A stretch of DNA of 12,675 bases from an uncultured Neisseria sp. GTDB lineage: Bacteria; Pseudomonadota; Gammaproteobacteria; Burkholderiales; Neisseriaceae. Position numbers and translations under genes: made by a program. The first letter of the stretch is position 1, and every line of letters begins with the position of its first letter. This document shows, one piece after another, positions 6,536 through 11,757 of this stretch. The notes under the pieces are model-generated. The model was given only the letters and a program-made list of their open reading frames with translations, searched no databases and was not told the origin of the DNA. The stretch spans positions 1 through 12,675 of the forward strand of contig CALFOA010000148.1 of NCBI GenBank assembly GCA_937919795.1, given 5' to 3'.

Positions 6536-6997
6536 TCACAAAGTAATCTTGCTCTCGGCCTTGGCAAAATTCATCACAAACTGGCTTTTGAAGCTGCGCA
6601 CATTGTACTCGTTAGTCAGCACGCGGCGGGTGAAGGCGTGATAGGTCGGCATGTCCAGCGAATGCACCAGCAGCAGAAAATCGTAATCGCCGGAAATTTC
6701 GTAACAGGTCATCACATCCGGCTCGCTGCGCATTTTCTGCTCGAAGCGCTCTTGATGGTAAACGCTGGGATGTTCCATTTCCACCATCACAAACACGCTG
6801 ATCTGGCGGCCGACTGCGGGCGGCGACACCAGCGCTACTTGGCGCAAAATCACCCCTTCTTGCGTAAGCGCTTGAATGCGGCGCTGGCAGGTTGCCACCG
6901 AGCTGTGCACCCGTTCGGCCAGCGTTTTCAGGGAAATGGTGGCGTCGCTTTGCAATTCGTTGAGGATATGGCGGTCGATTTTGTCCAATTCGTGCAT
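6536..6997 (-). CDS. Lrp/AsnC family transcriptional regulator
   Basis: The 153-residue protein has the standard Lrp layout. An N-terminal helix-turn-helix covers about residues 4-50 (LDKIDRHILNELQSDATISL, then LAERVHSSVATCQRRIQALTQ). A C-terminal RAM effector domain covers about residues 65-140 and contains the conserved SGDYDFLLLV (102-111), which in relatives forms the amino-acid-binding and oligomer interface. GGAG upstream of ATG 6997 is a good ribosome-binding site. It is divergent from a RarD-type permease with 153 bp between the starts. Lrp/AsnC regulators often control adjacent amino-acid exporters, so it likely senses an amino acid and controls that permease. The effector cannot be told from the sequence. 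Confidence 0.93.
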   Translation of the reverse strand: MHELDKIDRHILNELQSDATISLKTLAERVHSSVATCQRRIQALTQEGVILRQVALVSPPAVGRQISVFVMVEMEHPSVYHQERFEQKMRSEPDVMTCYEISGDYDFLLLVHSLDMPTYHAFTRRVLTNEYNVRSFKSQFVMNFAKAESKITL

Positions 6998-7150
6998 GAT
7001 GGTGCTCCAAATGAGAAATAATGATTTTATAAGCTATTTTATGAAATAATTATATTCAAAATACCATTCTATTGAAATTTTTTCTCACAGCAAATCCGTA
7101 TAATGAGCCTCTTTCTTGATAACCGATAAATACTGTTTGGAAGACGCTTC
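6998..7150. promoter_or_regulatory. AT-rich divergent promoter region for the Lrp gene and the rarD-like gene
   Basis: The segment is strongly AT-rich, with repeated short A/T runs between 7017 and 7080, as expected where an Lrp octamer wraps DNA. TATAAT at 7099-7104 is a perfect -10 match for the permease gene. The nearest TTGAAA (7072-7077) is 21 bp upstream of it, longer than ideal, so the -35 is unsettled. TTTGGAAG (7136-7143) is the permease ribosome-binding site. No exact palindromic operator was picked out by eye. Confidence 0.4.
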
Positions 7151-8053
7151 ATGACTCCCGCCACCAAAGGCCTGTACCTAGGCCTGCTTTCTCAAATTTT
7201 ATTCAGCGTGCTCTATCTGTTCAGTCTGTGGATGGCGCCGTTGAGCGGCACCGATGTATTCGCGCTGCGGATGCTGGTGATGCTGGCGGGGGTGTTGGCG
7301 ATTTTGCTGTCTTCGGTCGGCCTCTACCGCGTAGTGCGCTTTTTTCAGCAAAAACTCGGCCGCGACCCCAAACAATGGGCGTATATGCTGGTGGGCACCG
7401 CGATTGTCGCCAGCCAGTTCTGGCTGTTTATGTGGGCGCCGGTCAACGGCGAGGGCGTGAATGTGGCGATGGGCTATTTTCTGTTTCCGCTGATGATGGT
7501 GCTGGCCGGCCGCCTGCTGCTCAACGAGCGCTTAAACCGTTTGCAGACCGCCGCGCTGATGCTGGCGGCGCTGGGGGTGGCGCACGAATTGTGGGCAAGC
7601 CACGCTTTTTCGTGGACAACTTTATGGGTATGCGCGGTTTACCCGCCCTATTACCTGATGCGCCGTGCGATGGGCATCCCGCCCTTATACGGCTTGGCGC
7701 TGGATTTGCTGATTATTTTCCCGTTTGCACTGGGCTGGGTGCTGCTGCAAGACAATATCCTGCCGCTGATTGCCGGCGAGGCGCGCTACTGGCTACTGCT
7801 GCCCGCGCTGGGCATCGTCAGCGCGGTGGCCATGTCGGCCAACTTGAAAGCCAGCATCCTGCTGCCGGTAAACGTATTCGGCATGTTGAGCTATCTTGAA
7901 CCGGCGCTGCTGTTTGCCTTTTCCGTTACCCTTTTGGACACCCCGGTTACCGAAAGCGCTTATCTCACCTACGGCCTGATCTGGGCGGCACTCGGCCTGC
8001 TGGCACTCAACGGCTTGGGCAGCCTGCGCCGTAACCGTTTTGCACCGACTTGA
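7151..8053 (+). CDS. rarD: EamA-family permease, RarD type
   Basis: The 300-residue protein is very hydrophobic, with about ten membrane helices in two EamA repeats. RarD-type features are visible: the N-terminal GLLSQILFSVLYLFSLWMAP (11-30), QFWLFMWAPVNGEGVNVAMG (89-108) continuing into YFLFPLMMVL, and the NERLNRLQ loop (125-132). These align well with the LFIWAVN, LGYFINP and GERFRRMQ segments of Escherichia coli RarD. It sits in the inner membrane and likely exports a small metabolite; RarD itself has only a loose link to chloramphenicol sensitivity. The neighbouring Lrp regulator suggests an amino-acid-like substrate. GGAAG lies 7 bp before ATG 7151. The last 50 bp or so of this gene recur in a diverged copy at 8533-8583. 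Confidence 0.88.
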   Translation: MTPATKGLYLGLLSQILFSVLYLFSLWMAPLSGTDVFALRMLVMLAGVLAILLSSVGLYRVVRFFQQKLGRDPKQWAYMLVGTAIVASQFWLFMWAPVNGEGVNVAMGYFLFPLMMVLAGRLLLNERLNRLQTAALMLAALGVAHELWASHAFSWTTLWVCAVYPPYYLMRRAMGIPPLYGLALDLLIIFPFALGWVLLQDNILPLIAGEARYWLLLPALGIVSAVAMSANLKASILLPVNVFGMLSYLEPALLFAFSVTLLDTPVTESAYLTYGLIWAALGLLALNGLGSLRRNRFAPT

Positions 8054-8073
8054 AAACACTTGTTCAATAACAA

Positions 8074-8116
8074 ATGCCTGTCTGAAAACGAGCTTGCGAG
8101 TTTTTCAGACAGGCAT
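8074..8116. terminator. DUS hairpin after the rarD-like gene
   Basis: ATGCCTGTCTGAAA (8074-8087) and TTTCAGACAGGCAT (8103-8116) form a 14-bp stem, 15 bp if the next A-T pair is counted, with a loop of about 15 nt, 20 bp past the permease stop. The loop reads ACGAGCTTGCGAGTT, a shortened relative of the loops at 213-244 and 6458-6489 (shared pattern AACGA...GAGTTT). It can end permease transcription before the AT-rich ORF. Confidence 0.8.
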
Positions 8117-8156
8117 TTAAAATTAGCTACAAACGATTATAAGAACAAGGAAAATA

Positions 8157-8549
8157 ATGATGTGGAAAATTTATAAAGACGACGGGCAAGATTTATCATT
8201 CGCAATCAGCTGTTTATATTACGACGCCATTAATATGAATGAGTTTAACCAATGGATTGAAGAAGTTATACGCACAACAAAAATAGAAGATATTCCAGAT
8301 TATATTTTCTCACTACTTGAGAATCAGGATATTTATAACATCTATAACATCATTGGATTTGTTCCTGATGGTTATCTGGATTCAAATAAAAAAGATGCGT
8401 TATTTGGAATTGCATTATTAAGAGGTACAAAACCATATGATATGAATGTATCAGAAAATTATGCCCTCGCCTTGTTAAAAGAAAATCCTGAGATTCTAAA
8501 AATTTTTCATAGAATATTTCCGCTAATCAGCCTTCAACAGCTTGGATAG
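8157..8549 (+). CDS. AT-rich orphan small protein, possibly a toxin-immunity protein, with altered 3' end
   Basis: This ORF of 130 residues has AAGGAAAA at 8147-8154 before tandem ATG codons at 8157 and 8160. It is acidic, probably helical, and has no signal peptide or membrane span. I do not firmly recognise it. The run LSFAISCLYYDAINMNEFNQ followed by DIPDYIF and IIGFVPDGYL recalls small CdiI-type immunity proteins, but only by general impression. Hand-counted GC over 8161-8520 is 108/360 (30%), against about 55% in sampled rarD lines, so it is probably foreign. Its last four codons (QQLG) and TAG stop lie inside a diverged copy of the rarD 3' end, read out of frame. The natural C-terminus has therefore probably been lost or replaced. 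DUS hairpins flank it on both sides, and no toxin gene is adjacent. Confidence 0.7.
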   Translation: MMWKIYKDDGQDLSFAISCLYYDAINMNEFNQWIEEVIRTTKIEDIPDYIFSLLENQDIYNIYNIIGFVPDGYLDSNKKDALFGIALLRGTKPYDMNVSENYALALLKENPEILKIFHRIFPLISLQQLG

Positions 8550-8583
8550 TCTGCACCGTAACCGTTTTGCACCGACTTGAAAA
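8533..8583 (+). pseudogene. Diverged copy of the 3' end of the rarD-like gene
   Basis: Positions 8534-8583 match 8007-8056 at 45 of 50 bases, at a constant offset of 527 bp, with no gaps. The last 28 bases are identical and all five differences lie in the first part. In the permease frame 8533-8580 reads 15 sense codons ending in RNRFAPT and a TGA stop, as in the intact gene. A DUS hairpin follows both copies. This is a remnant left when the segment carrying the 8157-8549 ORF was inserted or exchanged at the end of the permease gene. Confidence 0.9.
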
Positions 8584-8600
8584 ATGGCTTGGATATAACA

Positions 8601-8633
8601 ATGCCTGTCTGAAAGTTTTTTTCAGACAGGCAT
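8601..8633. terminator. DUS terminator between the AT-rich ORF and the LOG gene
   Basis: ATGCCTGTCTGAAA (8601-8614), a 5-nt loop and TTTCAGACAGGCAT (8620-8633) form a perfect 14-bp stem followed by TTTGTTT. It ends transcription from both the plus-strand ORF and the opposing LOG-family gene. Before the insertion it would have followed the permease gene directly. Confidence 0.88.
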
Positions 8634-8653
8634 TTTGTTTGGATAAACAAAAC

Positions 8654-9385
8654 CTACAAGCCCAATTCCCACTGATTATTCGGCAGCATACACACGCCGT
8701 CGAAGCAGTTTTCGTAGTGATCGAAGATGGTGGCGACGATTTCGTCTTCATCGTCGCACAATTGCAGCAGCGACATATCATCCGCGCCGATTAAGCCGCG
8801 TTTGCCCAGTTGCTCGTGCAGCCAGTCGATCAAGCCCTGCCAGAACGGGCGGTTCACCAGAATAATCGGGCGGGCGGGGGTTTTGCCGGTTTGCACGAGG
8901 GTAAGGCTTTCAAACAGTTCATCAAGCGTGCCGAAGCCGCCGGGCATCACCACATAGGCGATGGCGTGTTTAACGAACATCACTTTGCGCGGGAAAAAGT
9001 GCTGGAAGGTTACCGACAAATCCTGATACGGATTGGCGTGCTGCTCGTGCGGTAATTCGATATTGAGGCCGACCGACGGGCTTTTTCCGGCATGAGCGCC
9101 TTTGTTGGCCGCTTCCATGATGCCGGGGCCGCCGCCGGAGAGCACCGAAAAACCGGCATCGGAAAGCTTGCGGGCAAGCCGTTCGGTAAAGAGGTAATCG
9201 GGGTCTTCGGGTTGGAGACGGGCGCTGCCGTAAATGCTCACCGCGGGCTGAATGGCACGCAATTCTTCGCCGCAGGTGACGAATTCGGACATGATTTTCA
9301 GCAAATGATAAGACTCGCGCGCTTGGATTTCAAAGCGGGCGTCTTCGGTCAGCTTGGGATGGGGCAGTTTTTGTTTCAGGCTCAT
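8654..9385 (-). CDS. LOG-family (TIGR00730) Rossmann-fold nucleotide phosphoribohydrolase
   Basis: The 243-residue protein carries the two LOG signatures: GGGPGIMEAANKGA (84-97) and PGGFGTLDELFE (148-159), with FFPRKVMFVKHA (130-141) between them. These form the substrate and catalytic site in LONELY GUY proteins, which cleave nucleoside 5'-monophosphates such as AMP or cytokinin ribotides to base and ribose 5-phosphate. An N-terminal extension of about 45 residues precedes the Rossmann core that begins at VSIYGSARL (49-57). The ATG at 9385 has only a weak GGAAA upstream. It is a cytoplasmic enzyme of purine turnover by family knowledge; substrate preference cannot be read here. The old lysine-decarboxylase label for this family should be avoided. 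It ends facing the 8601-8633 terminator. Confidence 0.9.
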   Translation of the reverse strand: MSLKQKLPHPKLTEDARFEIQARESYHLLKIMSEFVTCGEELRAIQPAVSIYGSARLQPEDPDYLFTERLARKLSDAGFSVLSGGGPGIMEAANKGAHAGKSPSVGLNIELPHEQHANPYQDLSVTFQHFFPRKVMFVKHAIAYVVMPGGFGTLDELFESLTLVQTGKTPARPIILVNRPFWQGLIDWLHEQLGKRGLIGADDMSLLQLCDDEDEIVATIFDHYENCFDGVCMLPNNQWELGL

Positions 9386-9430
9386 GGTAATGGGTTTCCG
9401 GCGTATGGGACAGGGCTGGTAATGAGCGTC

Positions 9431-9453
9431 ATACTCGGGCTTGATCCGAGTAT
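9431..9453. repeat. REP-like palindrome
   Basis: ATACTCGG (9431-9438) and CCGAGTAT (9446-9453) form an 8-bp stem around GCTTGAT. Hairpins of this CTTGAT-centred type are common extragenic repeats in proteobacteria. It lies 45 bp upstream of the LOG gene start. Confidence 0.55.
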
Positions 9454-9491
9454 CTTTGCAACATACTTCCTAGATTTACTGGATACACAAG

Positions 9492-9824
9492 TGACGTCAT
9501 TCCCGCGCAGGCGCACCGCTGTCCGGAATAAATTTTATGGCAATACAGAAATCTAAAATATTCCGGCAACCTGCCCCCTCTCCCGTGGCGACCGCAGGAA
9601 GGGGTTGGGGAGAGGGCTTGCTTGGGCTTGAGTAAAGAGCATTTCAGGACAGCAGGCGTTTTACCCTCTCCCTAACCCTCCCCCACAGGGGAGGGAACAA
9701 GGTTGCTTGATGAATTTCGAGTTCCTAAAACCTCAAACGCTTTGTAATCCAAGTGCTGTAAGCCTTTTAAATTAAAACCAGAATTTATTCCAGACAGCGG
9801 TGCGCCTGCGCGGGAATGACGTCA
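9492..9824. repeat. 333-bp element bounded by 43-bp inverted repeats
   Basis: 9492-9534 and 9782-9824 are inverted copies matching at 42 of 43 bases; the one difference is C at 9524 against the T expected from the other arm. Each arm contains ATTCCCGCGCAGGCGCACCG, related in style to the ATTCCC...GGGAAT dRS3 repeats of Neisseria but asymmetric. The 247-bp interior carries no ORF but holds a second, nested inverted-repeat block. The structure resembles a non-autonomous mobile element or a paired repeat cassette. No target-site duplication was identified. Confidence 0.7.
9566..9706. repeat. Nested GC-rich hairpin block (MITE/REP-like)
   Basis: The outer ends GCAACCT (9566-9572) and AGGTTGC (9700-9706) are exact inverted copies, and each is followed inward by a related C-rich or G-rich run. 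Inside, GGGTTGGGGAGAGGG (9602-9616) pairs with CCCTCTCCCTAACCC (9664-9678) at 14 of 15 positions. CCCTCCCC (9676-9683) pairs with GGGGAGGG (9688-9695) around CACA. The CCCTCTCCCTAACCCTCCCC style of repeat is widespread in beta- and gamma-proteobacteria. It is probably a small repeat that entered the larger 333-bp element. Confidence 0.6.
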
Positions 9825-9932
9825 ACAGGGAACTAAGCGTTTAAAACTTTCTGCAAAGGTCTCAGCCGTTGTATGACGGAACCGTTTTTTGTAACAGTTT
9901 AAAACCGATTGTAAGGGCAAAAACCGCTGTTG

Positions 9933-11228
9933 TCAGCCGCCGACCACCACCGTATTCAGGTTTTCCGGTTTCACGCGGCGCTGCCAGGCTTTTTTCACGT
10001 CGTCCACCGTGAGCGCTTCGATTTTCTTCGGATATTGTTCCATCCAGTCGCTCGGCAAATCATACAAACCGATCATGCCGAGGTAGCCCAGCAGTTTTTG
10101 GTTGGTATCGAAACGCAGCGGGAAGCTGCCGATGATGTTGTCTTTGGCCTGCTGCAACTCAGCTTCGGTGGGGCCTTCGGCGATAAAGCGGCGCAACACG
10201 GCTTCAGCGGCCTCCAAAGCTTTGGGAGCTTGTGATTTTTGGGTGGCAAACTGAATCACAAAACGGCCTTTTTCACGCTGCGGCATCAAGTTGCTGGAAA
10301 CGCCGTAAACATAGCCGTGCTCGTCGCGCAGGGTTTTCATCAGGCGGCTGTCGAAACCGCCGCCGCCGAGAATGTAGTTACCCGCCACCAGCGCATAATA
10401 ATCGGGATCGTTGCGGCTGATTAAAGGCATACTCATCACCACTTGCGCCTGTTCGCTGGCAAACGGAATATCGGCGCGGCGGCCGGCCTGCTCGTTCACC
10501 GGCGGCACTTTGGCGGCGGTTTGCGCTTTTTCAGGCAGGCCTTTGAGCAAATTGCCCACCAAGCGATCAGCTTGCTGGCGGTTGAGGTCGCCCACCAGCG
10601 CCACCACCGCGCCCTCCTTAGCATACTGGTTGCGGTGGAAGGTTTTCACATCATCCAGCGACACGGCCTGCAAACTCTGCACACTGGTATAGGCCGCAGC
10701 GGAATACGGGTGCTGCGGATAATCAAGCTTCACCGATTCGCGCATGGCGATGTAACCCGGCTGGCTCTCGTTTTGCCGCAACGCCAACTCGGCCTGCTGG
10801 CGGGTACGGCGGAACACTTCGGCATCGTAGCGCGGCTGGGAGAGAGCCTGCTGCATCAACTCACCGGCTTGGCGCAAGGTGGCGGGGCGGCTGAGGCTGC
10901 GTAGAGTTAGGCTGCTGCTTTCCCGGTCGTTATCACTTTCGAGCTGGGCAGCCAGATCGTTGATGCGTTTATTGAAGTTTTCTTCATCGTGCTTTTTGGT
11001 ACCGGTGGTGAGCAACCCGGCGGCAAAGTCGGACACCCCGTTCTTACCTTGCGAATCGGCAATGCTGCCGGCGGCGGGAAATTGTACGCTGATGTCGACA
11101 ATCGGGTTTTCATGGCGTTCAACCAGCAACACGGTCGCGCCTTCGGCAGTACGCCAGCGTTGGATATCAAGCGCGTGGGCGCTGGGCAGCGCCAGCAAGA
11201 GCAAAGTGGTGGTGAGCAGTTTTTTCAT
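9933..11228 (-). CDS. M16-family peptidase homologue, catalytically inactive periplasmic subunit
   Basis: The 431-residue protein begins with a signal peptide (residues 1-19, cleavage predicted after AHA) and has the two-lobe M16B layout. In the N-terminal lobe the zinc motif HxxEH is replaced: where active members read HFLEH this one reads DFAAG (67-71), so all three key residues are gone. The C-terminal lobe keeps LMKTLRDEHGYVYGVSSNL (296-314) with the Arg and Tyr used to hold substrate, and the glycine-rich GGGGFDSR (288-295). This is the pattern of the inactive partner in M16 heterodimers, such as the Sphingomonas SPH2681/SPH2682 pair. AGGAAG lies 3 bp before ATG 11228. The likely active partner is the M16 gene at 11758-12675, now separated from it by an unrelated ORF. 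Confidence 0.9.
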   Translation of the reverse strand: MKKLLTTTLLLLALPSAHALDIQRWRTAEGATVLLVERHENPIVDISVQFPAAGSIADSQGKNGVSDFAAGLLTTGTKKHDEENFNKRINDLAAQLESDNDRESSSLTLRSLSRPATLRQAGELMQQALSQPRYDAEVFRRTRQQAELALRQNESQPGYIAMRESVKLDYPQHPYSAAAYTSVQSLQAVSLDDVKTFHRNQYAKEGAVVALVGDLNRQQADRLVGNLLKGLPEKAQTAAKVPPVNEQAGRRADIPFASEQAQVVMSMPLISRNDPDYYALVAGNYILGGGGFDSRLMKTLRDEHGYVYGVSSNLMPQREKGRFVIQFATQKSQAPKALEAAEAVLRRFIAEGPTEAELQQAKDNIIGSFPLRFDTNQKLLGYLGMIGLYDLPSDWMEQYPKKIEALTVDDVKKAWQRRVKPENLNTVVVGG

Positions 11229-11251
11229 TCGGCTTCCTGTGTGGTAAAGGG

Positions 11252-11265
11252 TTTCAGACAGGCAT
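11252..11265 (-). repeat. Single DUS, left end of the intervening ORF segment
   Basis: TTTCAGACAGGCAT is a complete reverse-strand DUS lying 23 bp upstream of the dead M16 gene start. Together with two further bases (11252-11267) it forms a 16-bp direct repeat with 11744-11759, so the same sequence bounds the orphan ORF on both sides in the same orientation. Confidence 0.88.
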
Positions 11266-11316
11266 TTTGTGAGGCATAGTTTGTTTTTAAAACCGCGTTA
11301 CGGCTTGCATCAAACG

Positions 11317-11730
11317 CTAGCGGCTAAATAGAAAACATCTTTCTTTTTCGGTTTCCAGTTCTTTTCCAAAATGAGTATGCCCATCTTGAATCCATATCCA
11401 GCCATCAAAATCATCAAACGGAAAATAGAAAGAAAAATGGCTGTTTCGGGAAATATTAACTAAATTCTTTAAAAGATCATCATCACTCATTTCATAGCGA
11501 TAAAGCTGGAGCAGCAATGCAGCATCGCCATTGGTTTCAATATATGCACACAAGCAAACTATCTCATCAAAATCTTGTTTCAACAGGATAATTTCATTAA
11601 ACTCCTCAAGAGGCAAGACTAGGATTTTATCGCTTGTGCATCTAAACAAACCGGATAGAATAACTTTGACCTCATCGGGGCAAATTTTTTCTTTTATATA
11701 AAAATCTATCATTTTGGAAGGCGTTGCCAA
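11317..11730 (-). CDS. AT-rich orphan protein of unknown function inserted between the two M16 genes
   Basis: This ORF codes for up to 137 residues. The longest form starts at TTG 11730, and ATG 11712 gives 131 residues. Neither has a clear ribosome-binding site, so the start is uncertain and the 5' end may be truncated. The protein is acidic, has no signal peptide or membrane span, and contains an aromatic cluster (FSFYFPFDDFDGWIWIQDGH, about 98-117). I do not recognise it. Its size, acidity, AT-rich composition (106/300, 35% GC over 11401-11700 by hand count) and position inside a conserved-looking operon are like those of orphan immunity genes, but this is only an inference. It is read in the same direction as the M16 genes, starts about 28 bp past the upstream stop, and is bounded by DUS direct repeats. 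Confidence 0.65.
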   Translation of the reverse strand: MATPSKMIDFYIKEKICPDEVKVILSGLFRCTSDKILVLPLEEFNEIILLKQDFDEIVCLCAYIETNGDAALLLQLYRYEMSDDDLLKNLVNISRNSHFSFYFPFDDFDGWIWIQDGHTHFGKELETEKERCFLFSR

Positions 11731-11743
11731 ATTTTAAAGGCGT

Positions 11744-11757
11744 TTTCAGACAGGCAT
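11744..11757 (-). repeat. Single DUS, right end of the intervening ORF segment
   Basis: TTTCAGACAGGCAT immediately follows the TAA stop (11758-11760) of the upstream M16 gene on the minus strand. The 16-bp extension 11744-11759 is identical to 11252-11267 and in the same orientation. The 492-bp interval between the repeats contains the whole orphan ORF. Confidence 0.88.

Larger units (their letters stand above)
9386..9932. other. Gene-free repeat-bearing intergenic region
   Basis: No credible gene is seen in this stretch between the LOG gene start and the M16 gene stop. From left to right it holds a short palindrome (9431-9453), a 43-bp inverted-repeat arm (9492-9534), a GC-rich nested hairpin block (9566-9706), the second 43-bp arm (9782-9824), and about 100 bp of plain sequence before the M16 stop. 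Unlike most intergenic gaps here it contains no DUS. A promoter for the LOG gene must lie at its left end but I could not place one. Confidence 0.75.

Noticed and set aside
6431..7021. Open frame of 196 codons on the plus strand through the DUS hairpin and the Lrp gene
   Set aside because: It is antisense to an unmistakable Lrp/AsnC gene and starts inside a repeat.
8157..8549. Toxin-antitoxin pair with a neighbour
   Set aside because: There is no adjacent small ORF with toxin features; the flanking genes are a permease and a LOG enzyme on opposite strands.
9566..9706. CRISPR array or tandem repeat
   Set aside because: The repeats are inverted, not direct, and there are no regularly spaced copies or cas genes.
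10530..10541. TTCAGGCAGGCC inside the dead M16 gene as a DUS
   Set aside because: Two differences from the DUS 12-mer, including inside the core, and it sits in coding sequence; probably chance.
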